In this document: in pieces, positions 36,386 to 44,400 of the stretch
Layout: every line of letters begins with the position of its first letter
Numbering within the stretch: the first letter of the stretch is position 1
DNA from: Parendozoicomonas sp. Alg238-R29
GTDB taxonomy: Bacteria; Pseudomonadota; Gammaproteobacteria; Pseudomonadales; Endozoicomonadaceae
Length of the DNA: 58,949 bases
Direction: 5' to 3'
Assembly (NCBI RefSeq): GCF_947331445.1
Contig: NZ_CAMZOG010000021.1
Span: 1 to 58,949 of the forward strand
The notes under the pieces: model-generated
The model's input: the letters and a program-made list of their open reading frames with translations, nothing else
Database searches by the model: none
What the model was told of the DNA's origin: nothing
Position numbers and translations under genes: made by a program

Positions 36386-36898
36386 CTAGCCCGAATATTT
36401 CACCAAAATCAGAAGTTTAAAGTCTGCTGGTTTGTTGAAGTGGAACTTGAGAATCACGATCTCTTTGGTTGTACGGATATGATCAAAGAACCCTTTCAGT
36501 TCGGGGAAGACAATATTCCTGGCGCTGGTGGCTGCACCATGGAAGAACACCAGTGATTCTGCATCTTCTGCACTGGAAGATGCCCGCTTTATACGAATAT
36601 CAAAGTACCGAACCCCCAGCTTGAATTGATCTGTCAACGAGCATGTTTGTGTAACAGTAAATGGCCGAGCCACCGCAGCCAGCATGCTGGCACCCGCACC
36701 GGACTGCATTGTGTAAGTGGCTGTATCGTGGCTCCCTGGAATAGTTAAATCCAGCAGGCGTTTGTTTTTGAAATCAAGCTGGTGATTGGCGAAATACCCC
36801 ATCCAAGACTCTGTAGTGTAGGTAACTGGGCCAGCCTGGCCGGTGATTCCTGAAATAATATGTGTTGGTGCAGAAGGATCAGTCTGGGATAAAGGCAT
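36386..36898 (-). CDS. PI-PLC X-domain protein, apparently truncated
   Basis: The protein contains LLDLTIPGSHDTATYTM, which carries the first catalytic His of bacterial and eukaryotic PI-PLC X domains. FKLGVRYFDIRIKR follows, then LVFFHGAATSARN with a probable second catalytic His, and FFDHIRTTKEIVILKF. Normal proteins of this fold continue for another 120-150 residues of barrel; here the frame ends after NKPADFKLLILVKYSG. There is no signal peptide. A proper terminator follows directly. It may be a deletion remnant or a shortened protein. It is distinct from, and not an obvious copy of, the secreted crystallin-PLC protein at 18.7 kb. Confidence 0.7.
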   Translation of the reverse strand: MPLSQTDPSAPTHIISGITGQAGPVTYTTESWMGYFANHQLDFKNKRLLDLTIPGSHDTATYTMQSGAGASMLAAVARPFTVTQTCSLTDQFKLGVRYFDIRIKRASSSAEDAESLVFFHGAATSARNIVFPELKGFFDHIRTTKEIVILKFHFNKPADFKLLILVKYSG

Positions 36899-37042
36899 AT
36901 CGATCTCTTGCCTCTCTCAAGGGAATGTAAGAGTTGTGCGCTTTGGTTTCACATTCAGATACAGGATAAACAGGAAATCAGAGGCTGTTTTTTTGCATTT
37001 TTGCTAAAGTTCGCCGCATTCAAGTTTTTTTCGAGATAGACA

Positions 37043-38452
37043 TTGATTACCGAGAACCAGACTCCACAGGCTGAAGCTTCTTTGTCAGAAAGTCAGTTAT
37101 CAGAAACACCCAAGCGGTTTAATGATCTTGAACTGGATGATCGCCTGATAAAAGGTCTAAATGGGCTGAACTTTGAAGAGCCAACCGAAGTGCAGGCCAA
37201 GACTATTCCATTGGTCAAATCCGGCATAGACCTGCTGGTAAGCGCTGAAACCGGTAGCGGTAAAACTGCAGCCTTTATGCTACCTATTCTGAACCGTCTG
37301 CATACGCTAGAGGCTCCTCGTTCTGCCACTCGGGCACTTGTCCTGGTTCCTACCCGTGAACTTGCCCGGCAGGTTCTTCAGCAGTGTGAGGTTCTGGGTA
37401 AGTTCACCTTTATTGAAGCCGGCATGATTGTTGGCGGTGAAGACTACAAAACCCAGATCAAACTGCTGCGCAAGAATCCTGAGATTCTGATAGCAACACC
37501 TGGTCGTCTGCTAGAACATATGAGCCGCAAGGACGTTGATCTGTCTGATCTGGAAGTTCTGGTTCTGGATGAAGCCGACCGAATGCTGGATATGGGGTTC
37601 AGTGAAGATGTTCTGAAAATCGAAGAGGCTTGCAAGAAAGAGCGCCAAACGCTGCTGTTCTCCGCCACTCTCAAGCAGAAAGGCATGCTCCATGTTATCA
37701 AGCAGGTTCTGAAAGAAGACCACGAAAACCTGTTATTGAGCACTGCTCAGGATCAGCACGGTAGCATTCGCCAACAAATCATGCTGGCCGATGATCCTGC
37801 TCACAAGATTCGTGTCGTGACCTGGCTTCTCAAGAATGAAAAATTCCAGAAGGCCATTATTTTCACCAATACCCGTGAGCAGACTAATACTCTAAACCAG
37901 ATGCTGCGCAAAGAGCAGGATCTGCGAGTCAGTGCCTTGCACGGTGAAATGATCCAGCCAGATCGCAACCGGGTGATGATGCTGCTTCGGGAAGGCAAGG
38001 TGAATATTCTGGTGGCGACTGATGTTGCTGCTCGTGGCTTGGATATTCAGGGTGTTGATCTGGTCATCAATCTGGATATGGCTCGCAACGGTGATGATTA
38101 TGTGCACCGTATTGGCCGGACTGGCCGTGCAGGGCAGGAAGGCACTGCTATCAGCCTCATAGGGCCGAATGAATGGAACCTTATGTCTGCAATCGAGCGT
38201 TACCTGAAAGTACGTTTTGAGCGCAAGAACGTGAAAGAGGTTGAGGGTAGTTACAAAGGCCCGAAAAAGGTTAAAGCTTCTGGAAAAGCTGCCGGTAAGA
38301 AGAAAAAGAAAACCGATGCACCAAAGAAGAAGTCCAGACCAAAAAACAAGAAAGCAACGGGGCAGCGCAGAGCACCATCCCGTGGTTCTTCTGCTGGTGT
38401 GGATACAGGGTTTGAACCACCCAAGCGTAAAAAAGTGCCTGTAACCGAGTAA
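37043..38452 (+). CDS. DEAD-box ATP-dependent RNA helicase (SrmB/RhlE-like)
   Basis: All helicase motifs are present: Q motif with EEPTEVQAKTIP, Walker A AETGSGKT, PTRELA, TPGRLLEHM, DEAD in VLDEADRMLDMGF, SAT, and in the second domain TDVAARGLDIQGV and HRIGRTGRAGQEG. The last 80 residues are a very basic, disordered tail (KKKKKTDAPKKKSRPKNKKA) typical of RNA-binding tails of SrmB- or RhlB-type helicases in ribosome assembly or RNA decay. The only start available is TTG at 37043, because a stop lies two codons upstream (37037-37039) and no ATG follows before conserved sequence. The divergent gene is the PI-PLC fragment. Confidence 0.93.
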   Translation: MITENQTPQAEASLSESQLSETPKRFNDLELDDRLIKGLNGLNFEEPTEVQAKTIPLVKSGIDLLVSAETGSGKTAAFMLPILNRLHTLEAPRSATRALVLVPTRELARQVLQQCEVLGKFTFIEAGMIVGGEDYKTQIKLLRKNPEILIATPGRLLEHMSRKDVDLSDLEVLVLDEADRMLDMGFSEDVLKIEEACKKERQTLLFSATLKQKGMLHVIKQVLKEDHENLLLSTAQDQHGSIRQQIMLADDPAHKIRVVTWLLKNEKFQKAIIFTNTREQTNTLNQMLRKEQDLRVSALHGEMIQPDRNRVMMLLREGKVNILVATDVAARGLDIQGVDLVINLDMARNGDDYVHRIGRTGRAGQEGTAISLIGPNEWNLMSAIERYLKVRFERKNVKEVEGSYKGPKKVKASGKAAGKKKKKTDAPKKKSRPKNKKATGQRRAPSRGSSAGVDTGFEPPKRKKVPVTE

Positions 38453-38467
38453 ACCTGTTTATGACCG

Positions 38468-38505
38468 GCTCAACCACGGTTTACGCGGTTGAGCTGACCT
38501 TTTTC
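38468..38505 (+). terminator. terminator between the helicase and hisC
   Basis: GCTCAACC (38468-38475) pairs with GGTTGAGC (38487-38494) around an 11-base loop, followed by TGACCTTTTTC on the plus strand. It covers the end of the convergent hisC gene. Confidence 0.6.
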
Positions 38506-39527
38506 AATTCCTCGACCAGCTCTGTCATTTCTTCTTTGTTCCCGATACTTATCCGTAACCAGCCAGGTAAGGCTGAGTATGTGCGTAGCAGAATGCCTTT
38601 CGCTTTCAATTTGTCGTATAACGTATCAGCCTGTTTAACTTCGAAGATGACAAAATTTCCCTGAGAATCCGGAACCTTTCCAACACATGGTAGTTGCCTT
38701 AAGGTTTCAACAAGTTGCTGGCGCAGGGTATTCAGCTCACCCACTTGCTCTTTCATGTGATAGATGCCTGAAGTGCTAAGAGCTTCCTCGGAAACAGCGC
38801 TGACCGGAACTGGTACCGGATAAGGCGCGATAACCTTTTCCAGTACTGCAATAATCTTCTGATTTGCCAGCACAAAGCCGCACCGTGCGCCCGCAAGGGC
38901 AAAGGCTTTGGAAAGTGTTCGCAACACCACAAGGTTGGGGAATTCTGCCAGTTTGCTGGCAACTGTTTGATCCGGGCAAAACTCGATATAAGCTTCATCC
39001 ACTACAACCAGTGTATTTGGAATAGATGAAACAAGCTCAAGTAATTGAGTCTGGTTAACGACTGTACCTGTTGGATTATTGGGATTGCAGACAAATACCA
39101 GCTTTGCCTCTTTTCCCTCTTCAACGAGTTCTGCCGGTAGCGTGAATTCACTCGCCCATGGTACAGCTTGATATCCCACTCCGCAGGTCAAAGCGCTGAT
39201 CCGATACATGCCATAGCTGGGAGTCAGGCTTACAACCTTATCTTTGCCGGGAACACAAAAGGTTCTAATTAGCAGTTCAATACCTTCATCCGCTCCACGG
39301 GTTATCAACACATTGTCTGTACCGAGATTAGCGTAATCTGCATAAGCTTTACGCAGGGCTGGTGGCTGGCAATCCGGGTAACGGTTTACGCCTTCAATAT
39401 TTGTATTGTTCCACGGGCTTTCGTTAGCATTTAACCAGACTCTCCCACCGCTCGCTGTTCGGCGAGCGGATTGATAGGGAACAAGTTCCAGCAATTCCGG
39501 GCGGCAGAGTTTTTCAGCAAAGTTCAT
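38481..39527 (-). CDS. hisC: histidinol-phosphate aminotransferase HisC
   Basis: This PLP enzyme converts imidazole-acetol phosphate to histidinol phosphate. The 348 residues include LNANESPWNN, DNVLITRGADEGIELLIRTF, FVCNPNNPTGT, DEAYIEF, and the PLP-lysine segment RTLSKAFALAGARCGF. Its start overlaps the hisD stop by 4 bases. It is the last gene of a hisG-hisD-hisC operon, so it is under the attenuator upstream of hisG. Confidence 0.95.
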   Translation of the reverse strand: MNFAEKLCRPELLELVPYQSARRTASGGRVWLNANESPWNNTNIEGVNRYPDCQPPALRKAYADYANLGTDNVLITRGADEGIELLIRTFCVPGKDKVVSLTPSYGMYRISALTCGVGYQAVPWASEFTLPAELVEEGKEAKLVFVCNPNNPTGTVVNQTQLLELVSSIPNTLVVVDEAYIEFCPDQTVASKLAEFPNLVVLRTLSKAFALAGARCGFVLANQKIIAVLEKVIAPYPVPVPVSAVSEEALSTSGIYHMKEQVGELNTLRQQLVETLRQLPCVGKVPDSQGNFVIFEVKQADTLYDKLKAKGILLRTYSALPGWLRISIGNKEEMTELVEELKKVSSTA

Positions 39528-40807
39528 CCCTGTCCACCTTCCAGTCGAACTGACACAGCATTAGCGTGGGCATCCAGGCCTTCAGCATTGGCCAGAGTTA
39601 TCACTGTTTGTGAAAGCTCATCTAAACCAGTACGGCTCAATTCCTGTACGGTATAGCGTCGACAGAAGTCAGCTAACGACAAACTGGAAGCACTTCGGGA
39701 AGCACCATAAGTCGGCAGAACGTGATTGGTGCCGCTGGCGTAATCGCCTATAGATTCAGGAGACCATGCTCCCAGGAAAATAGAACCAACTGCACGTAAC
39801 TTGGGTAACAGCTCTCTTGGATTTTCTGTTTGAATTATCAGATGCTCTGGGCTGTAAGCATTGCTGATTTGCGTAGCTTCTTCTAATGAGTCGCAGATAA
39901 ATGTACGACTCTGTTTCAGGGCTTCGGCAGCAATATTTTTGCGGCTGAGTGTCTGCAACTGCCGATCCAGTTCTGCATTTACAGACCCTGCAAACCTTTG
40001 AGAAAGACATACCAGCATGGTCTGACTATCTTCACCGTGTTCGGCTTGGGAAAGAAGATCTGCTGCAACAAAAGCCGGATTAGCGGAATCATCTGCAATA
40101 ACAAGAACTTCGGAAGGTCCGGCAGGCATATCAATAGCTGTACCTGTTTGGCTAACCTGAGTTTTCGCTTCGGTCACAAAACGATTTCCGGGGCCAAAAA
40201 TCTTATCCACTTTCGGAATGGTTTCTGTGCCATAAGCCAGAGCAGCAATGGCCTGCGCTCCGCCAACAGGAAACACTTGTTGAACACCACATCTCCATGC
40301 AGCGTAGCAAATAGCATTGTTCACTGGTGGAGGTGTTGTCAAAATCCGAACTTCGCAGCCCGCAATTTTTGCAGGTAGAGCCTGCATTAACACAGATGAC
40401 ACAAGTGGTGCGCTTCCACCAGGAACATAAAGTCCTACTCTTTCTATAGCCTCGCTTCTCAGCTCACAAACTATGCCGGGCTGAGTTTCCACCGTGACAG
40501 GCTGAAACGCCTGTGCACCGTGAAACTTCTCAATATTTACGATGGCTGCATCGATGGCTTGCTTCAGTGCGTCAGGAATATTGTTGCCTCTCTGGCGCAG
40601 TTCATCACTGTCGATAACCAGCTGCTCGAGCTTTTGCCCATCAAACTGTTCGCTGTATTGATAGAGAGCCTGATTTCCATTGCGGCGAACATTCTCAAGA
40701 ATATCCGCCACAGTTTGAGTTAAACTTTTGCCCTGAACCTGCTCAGCCCGTGCCAGAAACTTTTCCTGGGATTCTGTCGTTTGTTGATTCCAGTTAATAA
40801 TATCCAT
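39524..40807 (-). CDS. hisD: histidinol dehydrogenase HisD
   Basis: HisD catalyses the last two oxidations to histidine using NAD and zinc. The 427 residues show [65 protein letters not shown] (the Gln and His zinc ligands) and [12 protein letters not shown]. The start is three bases after the hisG stop and the stop overlaps the hisC start, so the three genes form one tight unit. Confidence 0.96.
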   Translation of the reverse strand: MDIINWNQQTTESQEKFLARAEQVQGKSLTQTVADILENVRRNGNQALYQYSEQFDGQKLEQLVIDSDELRQRGNNIPDALKQAIDAAIVNIEKFHGAQAFQPVTVETQPGIVCELRSEAIERVGLYVPGGSAPLVSSVLMQALPAKIAGCEVRILTTPPPVNNAICYAAWRCGVQQVFPVGGAQAIAALAYGTETIPKVDKIFGPGNRFVTEAKTQVSQTGTAIDMPAGPSEVLVIADDSANPAFVAADLLSQAEHGEDSQTMLVCLSQRFAGSVNAELDRQLQTLSRKNIAAEALKQSRTFICDSLEEATQISNAYSPEHLIIQTENPRELLPKLRAVGSIFLGAWSPESIGDYASGTNHVLPTYGASRSASSLSLADFCRRYTVQELSRTGLDELSQTVITLANAEGLDAHANAVSVRLEGGQG

Positions 40808-40810
40808 GAT

Positions 40811-41722
40811 TTACCCAAGCATCTTTTCGATTGGCAGCACAAGAATGGAACTGGCTCCCAGAGCTTTCAGTTCTTCCATGGTTTCCCAGAACAGGGTTTC
40901 GGAGCTGACAGCATGCAGGGCAACGCGTTCTTCGTCTTGTGCGAGGGGCAGAATGGTGGGGTGCTCGGCGCCGGGCAGAAGATCAATGACTTGATCCAAG
41001 GTGGCCTTTGGTGCGTGGAGCATGATGTATTTGCTTTCCCGCGCCTGAATAACGCCGTTAATACGGGTCAGTAGTTTATCCACAAGAGCCTGCTTTTCAT
41101 CACACAGTGGTGAAGCTGACTGAATCAAGGTGGCTTTAGAGCGGAAAATAACATCAGTTTCTTTAAGGCCGTTGGCTTCAAGTGTAGCGCCGGTGCTGAC
41201 AAGGTCACAAATAGCATCAGCCAGACCCGCTCGAGGCGCAACTTCTACCGAACCTTTCAGCATGCAATCACTGAAAGGAACGCCGGCCTGTTCCATATAG
41301 CGAGCCAGAAGATAGGGATAAGACGTAGCAATGCGGGAGTTAGTCAAAGACTCTGGGCCTGTGTATTCCATATCCTTATCCACAGCCAGAGAGAGGCGGC
41401 AGCCACCGAAGTCCAGTCTCCGAAGTGTGGTGAAGCTGGCAGGGCGCTGTTTCGCAGTGCGTTCCAGCTGTTCTTCTTCAAGAACATTCTCGCCGACAAT
41501 GCCAAGGTCTACGACACCATCCATCACCAGACCGGGAATATCGTCGTCCCGCACACGAAGGATGTCGATGGGAAGATTCTGACAGTGACTCAGCAGGCGC
41601 TGGTCTTTTAAATTCAGCTGCAGGCCAGAACCTTTCAGCAGCGTGGCGCACTCATCTGCTAAACGACCAGACTTCTGGATGGCGATTCTGAGTCTTGGTT
41701 GGGTATTTGTTGTGTTTGTCAT
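40811..41722 (-). CDS. hisG: ATP phosphoribosyltransferase HisG (long form)
   Basis: HisG starts histidine synthesis by joining ATP and PRPP and is feedback-inhibited by histidine. The 303 residues are the long, hexameric form with its own C-terminal regulatory domain ([22 protein letters not shown]), so no HisZ is needed. The catalytic part has [35 protein letters not shown] and the PRPP-binding segment [20 protein letters not shown]. The attenuator hairpin lies 20 bases before the start codon. Confidence 0.96.
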   Translation of the reverse strand: MTNTTNTQPRLRIAIQKSGRLADECATLLKGSGLQLNLKDQRLLSHCQNLPIDILRVRDDDIPGLVMDGVVDLGIVGENVLEEEQLERTAKQRPASFTTLRRLDFGGCRLSLAVDKDMEYTGPESLTNSRIATSYPYLLARYMEQAGVPFSDCMLKGSVEVAPRAGLADAICDLVSTGATLEANGLKETDVIFRSKATLIQSASPLCDEKQALVDKLLTRINGVIQARESKYIMLHAPKATLDQVIDLLPGAEHPTILPLAQDEERVALHAVSSETLFWETMEELKALGASSILVLPIEKMLG

Positions 41723-41742
41723 GTTTCAGTCCTCTTAAACGA

Positions 41743-41774
41743 AAAAAACCTGAAGCGCTTGCTCCAGGTTTTTT
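41743..41774 (-). terminator. his operon attenuator
   Basis: On the minus strand AAAAAACCTG and CAGGTTTTTT form the outer arms of a hairpin (41774-41765 with 41752-41743), and GAGCAAGCGCTT lies in the loop and inner stem; a T run follows. It lies between the leader peptide and hisG, as in enteric his attenuators. The alternative antiterminator pairing was not worked out. Confidence 0.8.
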
Positions 41775-41853
41775 GTTTCGTTCTGATCTGAAATCAGACT
41801 CTTACACTGGAGGGCGCTATTTTTGCAGCAGCCTTCCAGCGAAATGCCAAAGG

Positions 41854-41898
41854 CTACCGCTTGAAATGGTGATGATGGTTAGCAGTAAACTTCAGCAT
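41854..41898 (-). CDS. hisL: his operon leader peptide HisL
   Basis: A 14-codon frame reads M-L-K-F-T-A-N-H-H-H-H-F-K-R and stops at TAG. Four consecutive His codons (CAT CAT CAC CAT at 41877-41866) are the control codons: when charged tRNA-His is short, the ribosome stalls there and the downstream terminator should not form. AAAGGA lies 9 bases before the ATG (41896-41898). The distance from the leader stop to the attenuator is about 80 bases, enough for alternative hairpins. E. coli HisL has seven His codons; this one has four. The frame is too short for routine gene finding. Confidence 0.88.
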   Translation of the reverse strand: MLKFTANHHHHFKR

Positions 41899-41902
41899 TA
41901 TG

Positions 41903-41979
41903 AGTGTTCCTTTAGTGTTCCTTTAGTGTTCCCTTAGTGGAAACGCCTGTTTATTCTAGTGGAAACGCCTGTCTATTCG
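41903..41979. repeat. two adjoining tandem repeats upstream of hisL
   Basis: Three copies of an 11-bp unit (agtgttccttt twice, then agtgttccctt) at 41903-41935 adjoin two copies of a 22-bp unit starting agtggaaacgcctgt at 41936-41957 and 41958-41979 (20 of 22 identical). On the minus strand the 11-mers place two or three AAGGAACACT ribosome-like sites before hisL. They lie where the his promoter should be; I could not fix -35 and -10 boxes. The rest of the 339-base gap 41899-42237 holds nothing else recognised. Confidence 0.85.
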
Positions 41980-42237
41980 CGTTTCTAAAAACGATTTAAC
42001 GCAAACCCTAAGGGAGGAAAGAAGAAAAAGCAATCACTCAGCCGTTGCCTCCTGACAGATTTTACTTGAGCAGTTGATGCAGTCTCTTTTCCATTTCCGC
42101 GAAATGACCGGACTATTTATCGCAAAAAGTTATATTGAGGTCGGCTAAGCTTAATAGGTGGCATAGTCATCGTGGATGCTGTTTGTGTGAGACATTTGCT
42201 GCCATTACTGCATTGAGGAAAGCAGGGAGGTTTAGCA

Positions 42238-42828
42238 ATGTTTATACAGGGACGTATACGGCCATGGTTGTCTGTAATTCTGGCGACCGCTCTTCTCAGT
42301 TTCGTTCTGACAGGTTGTAGCACTTCTCCGTTACCCAGTGGACATAAGCGCAGTTTTACTGCGTGGACCAATTTCGGGCAGGCCAAGAAAGCTTATGACA
42401 GAGTTATTGTTGGCAAAACTGACTTCCGAGAACTCAAAGAGCTGGGTTTTGATCCTTTTAGTGTACCTAATGTGAAACGTCTGACTTACCTTGATGTTAT
42501 CAGCCACTTCATGCCTAACCCTTCTATTGAAGTGGAGCAGCTTTCCCCTGGTTTACAGCAATGCATTTACGCGAGGGAGAAGTGCTACGGTGTTGAGGCC
42601 TGGCCCAAGGTTAAGCACAAAAAACGCTACGGCAATACGGCTCTCGACCTCATGAATTTTCAGAAACAGACTGAAATATCCGGATGGGAATTTCGGGCTA
42701 TTGTTGTGCTGGTCAATAACAAAGTTGTGTTCAAAATCTGGAGTGGAACGCCTCAAATTCTTCAGTACGACAATGAACGAAATCCTCTAGGGCCATTACA
42801 AGGTGCCAGCGACTATTTTCTGGACTAA
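42238..42828 (+). CDS. lipoprotein of unknown function
   Basis: The ATG follows a strong GGGAGG site seven bases upstream. The signal (FIQGRIRPWLSVILATALLS) ends in a lipobox (VLTGC), so the protein is probably membrane-anchored in the periplasm. The rest (about 170 residues) is soluble with a conserved-looking block FQKQTEISGWEFRAIVVL and VVFKIWSGTPQI, suggesting a small beta-rich domain. The two Cys in QQCIYAREKCYG may pair. I do not recognise the family. It is divergent from the his operon and convergent with the next gene. Confidence 0.8.
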   Translation: MFIQGRIRPWLSVILATALLSFVLTGCSTSPLPSGHKRSFTAWTNFGQAKKAYDRVIVGKTDFRELKELGFDPFSVPNVKRLTYLDVISHFMPNPSIEVEQLSPGLQQCIYAREKCYGVEAWPKVKHKKRYGNTALDLMNFQKQTEISGWEFRAIVVLVNNKVVFKIWSGTPQILQYDNERNPLGPLQGASDYFLD

Positions 42829-42880
42829 TTTTTGACCAAAGCTTCACTAAGAAAACGCCCCCTAGTATTACGAATGGAAA

Positions 42881-43960
42881 TTAGATGTGCTTGGGAATTT
42901 TTATTGTTTCTCTGTGGGCGTCATGATGATGTTGAACAGCAATCCCAGCTCCTTCACTGATATCATCAACAAGTCTGTTAAAGCGGCCTTCTTCTCTTTC
43001 GCTGATCGCATAACCTCCGTTAGGCATGCGGTGAGCGGAGTCGTCATAATCTGTACGGAATGTATCAATAATTTTTCCCGCAAAGTCTTGTACATCAATC
43101 CCGGTATCAACATCCATAGCACCAAGTAAGATCTCAATAGCCCCTTCTATAAATTCTCGTTGTTGCTTATCTGCTTTTCCGCCGCCATCAGCGCCGTCGC
43201 TGTCCATTTTGTTGACCAACTCATTGAACTGATTCAACTCGTCAGGGCTCAGCTGTAGATCGATTCCATAAGATTCCAGCAATTTATTAATATTATCTCC
43301 TTTCCACTCCTTACCCATGTAACCATTGCTGGCATCATCAACCATGTGATTTAAAAGTGGTGCCAGTTTTCTCAGAACCTCAAGCTTTTCATGAACCTCT
43401 TTCTGGTAGCTGCCCTTAAGCTTCAGGCTGCTACTTGAGAAGTCGGACTCTAAAGCCATCATGACACTGTCCATATCTGCGATATCTGTTGCTCCCGCAG
43501 CCGTTTTCTGGAGTGCGTTTACATTAGATTCGATTCTTTGCAGGGTTTCAGGGGGAAGGTCTTCGGCTACGACAAGCTGCATGGCGTAGGTGCTCAGCTG
43601 ATTTTGAACTTCTGGAGGGAAATTTCCCTGATCACCGGCCAGGAGTAAGTTTCCGGCAACAACATCCTGACGACTTGTAGCGGCTATGGATTCAAATACT
43701 GATAACGAAGTTTTACCCACGGGTTGTACGTCAGGACGATCCAGAACCGGGGTTACCTGGCCTGTTGTGCCTACAATATCACCATCACCAGTCAGATAAC
43801 CGATAGTGTTCTCTCCACCAAACCCTGCGGTGGGGGAGTTTTTAGTCTGTTGTTTTTCAATGCTCTTCGATGACTGCTCTGAAACTTCTTCTGAACGGCG
43901 CCTGGCTTCCGCTCTTAAGCGCTCAGTAGCCATCTGGTTTTGTGAAATTCCTTCCGCCAT
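42881..43960 (-). CDS. unknown soluble protein, possibly secretion-associated
   Basis: The 359-residue acidic protein has no signal peptide and no membrane segment. The first 50 residues are polar and helical with many Arg, Glu, Gln and Ser (ATERLRAEARRRSEEVSEQS). The middle has long helical stretches (NNLEKLEVL-like composition in VHEKLEVLRKLAPLLNHMVD), and the C-terminus is Asp/Gly-rich with an odd His-rich end (VQHHHDAHRE). Composition and lack of a leader would fit a type III secretion substrate or regulator, a system common in Endozoicomonas, but nothing specific supports that and no secretion gene is nearby. The ATG at 43960 has no strong ribosome site visible. Confidence 0.65.
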   Translation of the reverse strand: MAEGISQNQMATERLRAEARRRSEEVSEQSSKSIEKQQTKNSPTAGFGGENTIGYLTGDGDIVGTTGQVTPVLDRPDVQPVGKTSLSVFESIAATSRQDVVAGNLLLAGDQGNFPPEVQNQLSTYAMQLVVAEDLPPETLQRIESNVNALQKTAAGATDIADMDSVMMALESDFSSSSLKLKGSYQKEVHEKLEVLRKLAPLLNHMVDDASNGYMGKEWKGDNINKLLESYGIDLQLSPDELNQFNELVNKMDSDGADGGGKADKQQREFIEGAIEILLGAMDVDTGIDVQDFAGKIIDTFRTDYDDSAHRMPNGGYAISEREEGRFNRLVDDISEGAGIAVQHHHDAHRETIKIPKHI

Positions 43961-44137
43961 AACTTCATTACTCGCAACAATGTCCCTTATCTACCTAACA
44001 GAGTAGAAAATGGGTAAACGACCTTTGCTCTGTAAATTGCACAATCTGGAATATGTACTAAATTTTTAATTAGGATTTCTAATAAAAAGACAGTATTCAG
44101 GATGAACAGCTGTCTAACTCAAAGAAAGGGATTTCCC

Positions 44138-44284
44138 ATGGGTAATGAGCGTAGTCAGGGTTTAAAGGTACTTCTGCTAACCGCCTGTATTATTTCATCC
44201 AACTTTATTGCCACTCGTCCGGCTTCGGATGCATTAACGGAAAAGCAAGAAAAGAGCCCACAGATAATTTTGGCTTTGCGTTAA
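44138..44284 (+). CDS. small putative secreted peptide
   Basis: The 48-codon frame begins with an ATG seven bases after AAGGG and has a short hydrophobic segment (LKVLLLTACIISSNFIA) after a basic start, then a polar tail (SDALTEKQEKSPQIILAL). It may be a small secreted or membrane peptide. There is no homologue I can name. The rest of 43961-44400 holds a hairpin and nothing else recognised. Confidence 0.3.
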   Translation: MGNERSQGLKVLLLTACIISSNFIATRPASDALTEKQEKSPQIILALR

Positions 44285-44324
44285 TAACTCGACACCAGAG
44301 CTTTCTCTGATTCTTCAACTCTTC

Positions 44325-44350
44325 CAGTCAGCCACATTTGTGGCTGACTG
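44325..44350. terminator. strong 12-bp hairpin upstream of the sensor kinase gene
   Basis: CAGTCAGCCACA (44325-44336) pairs perfectly with TGTGGCTGACTG (44339-44350) across a TT loop. No T run follows on either strand, so it may be a weak terminator for the small frame upstream, or a protein or RNA element. Confidence 0.55.
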
Positions 44351-44400
44351 CCTGCACTAGACTCTTTCGTAATTACGACTCCAGAACTCACAGGGATGTG

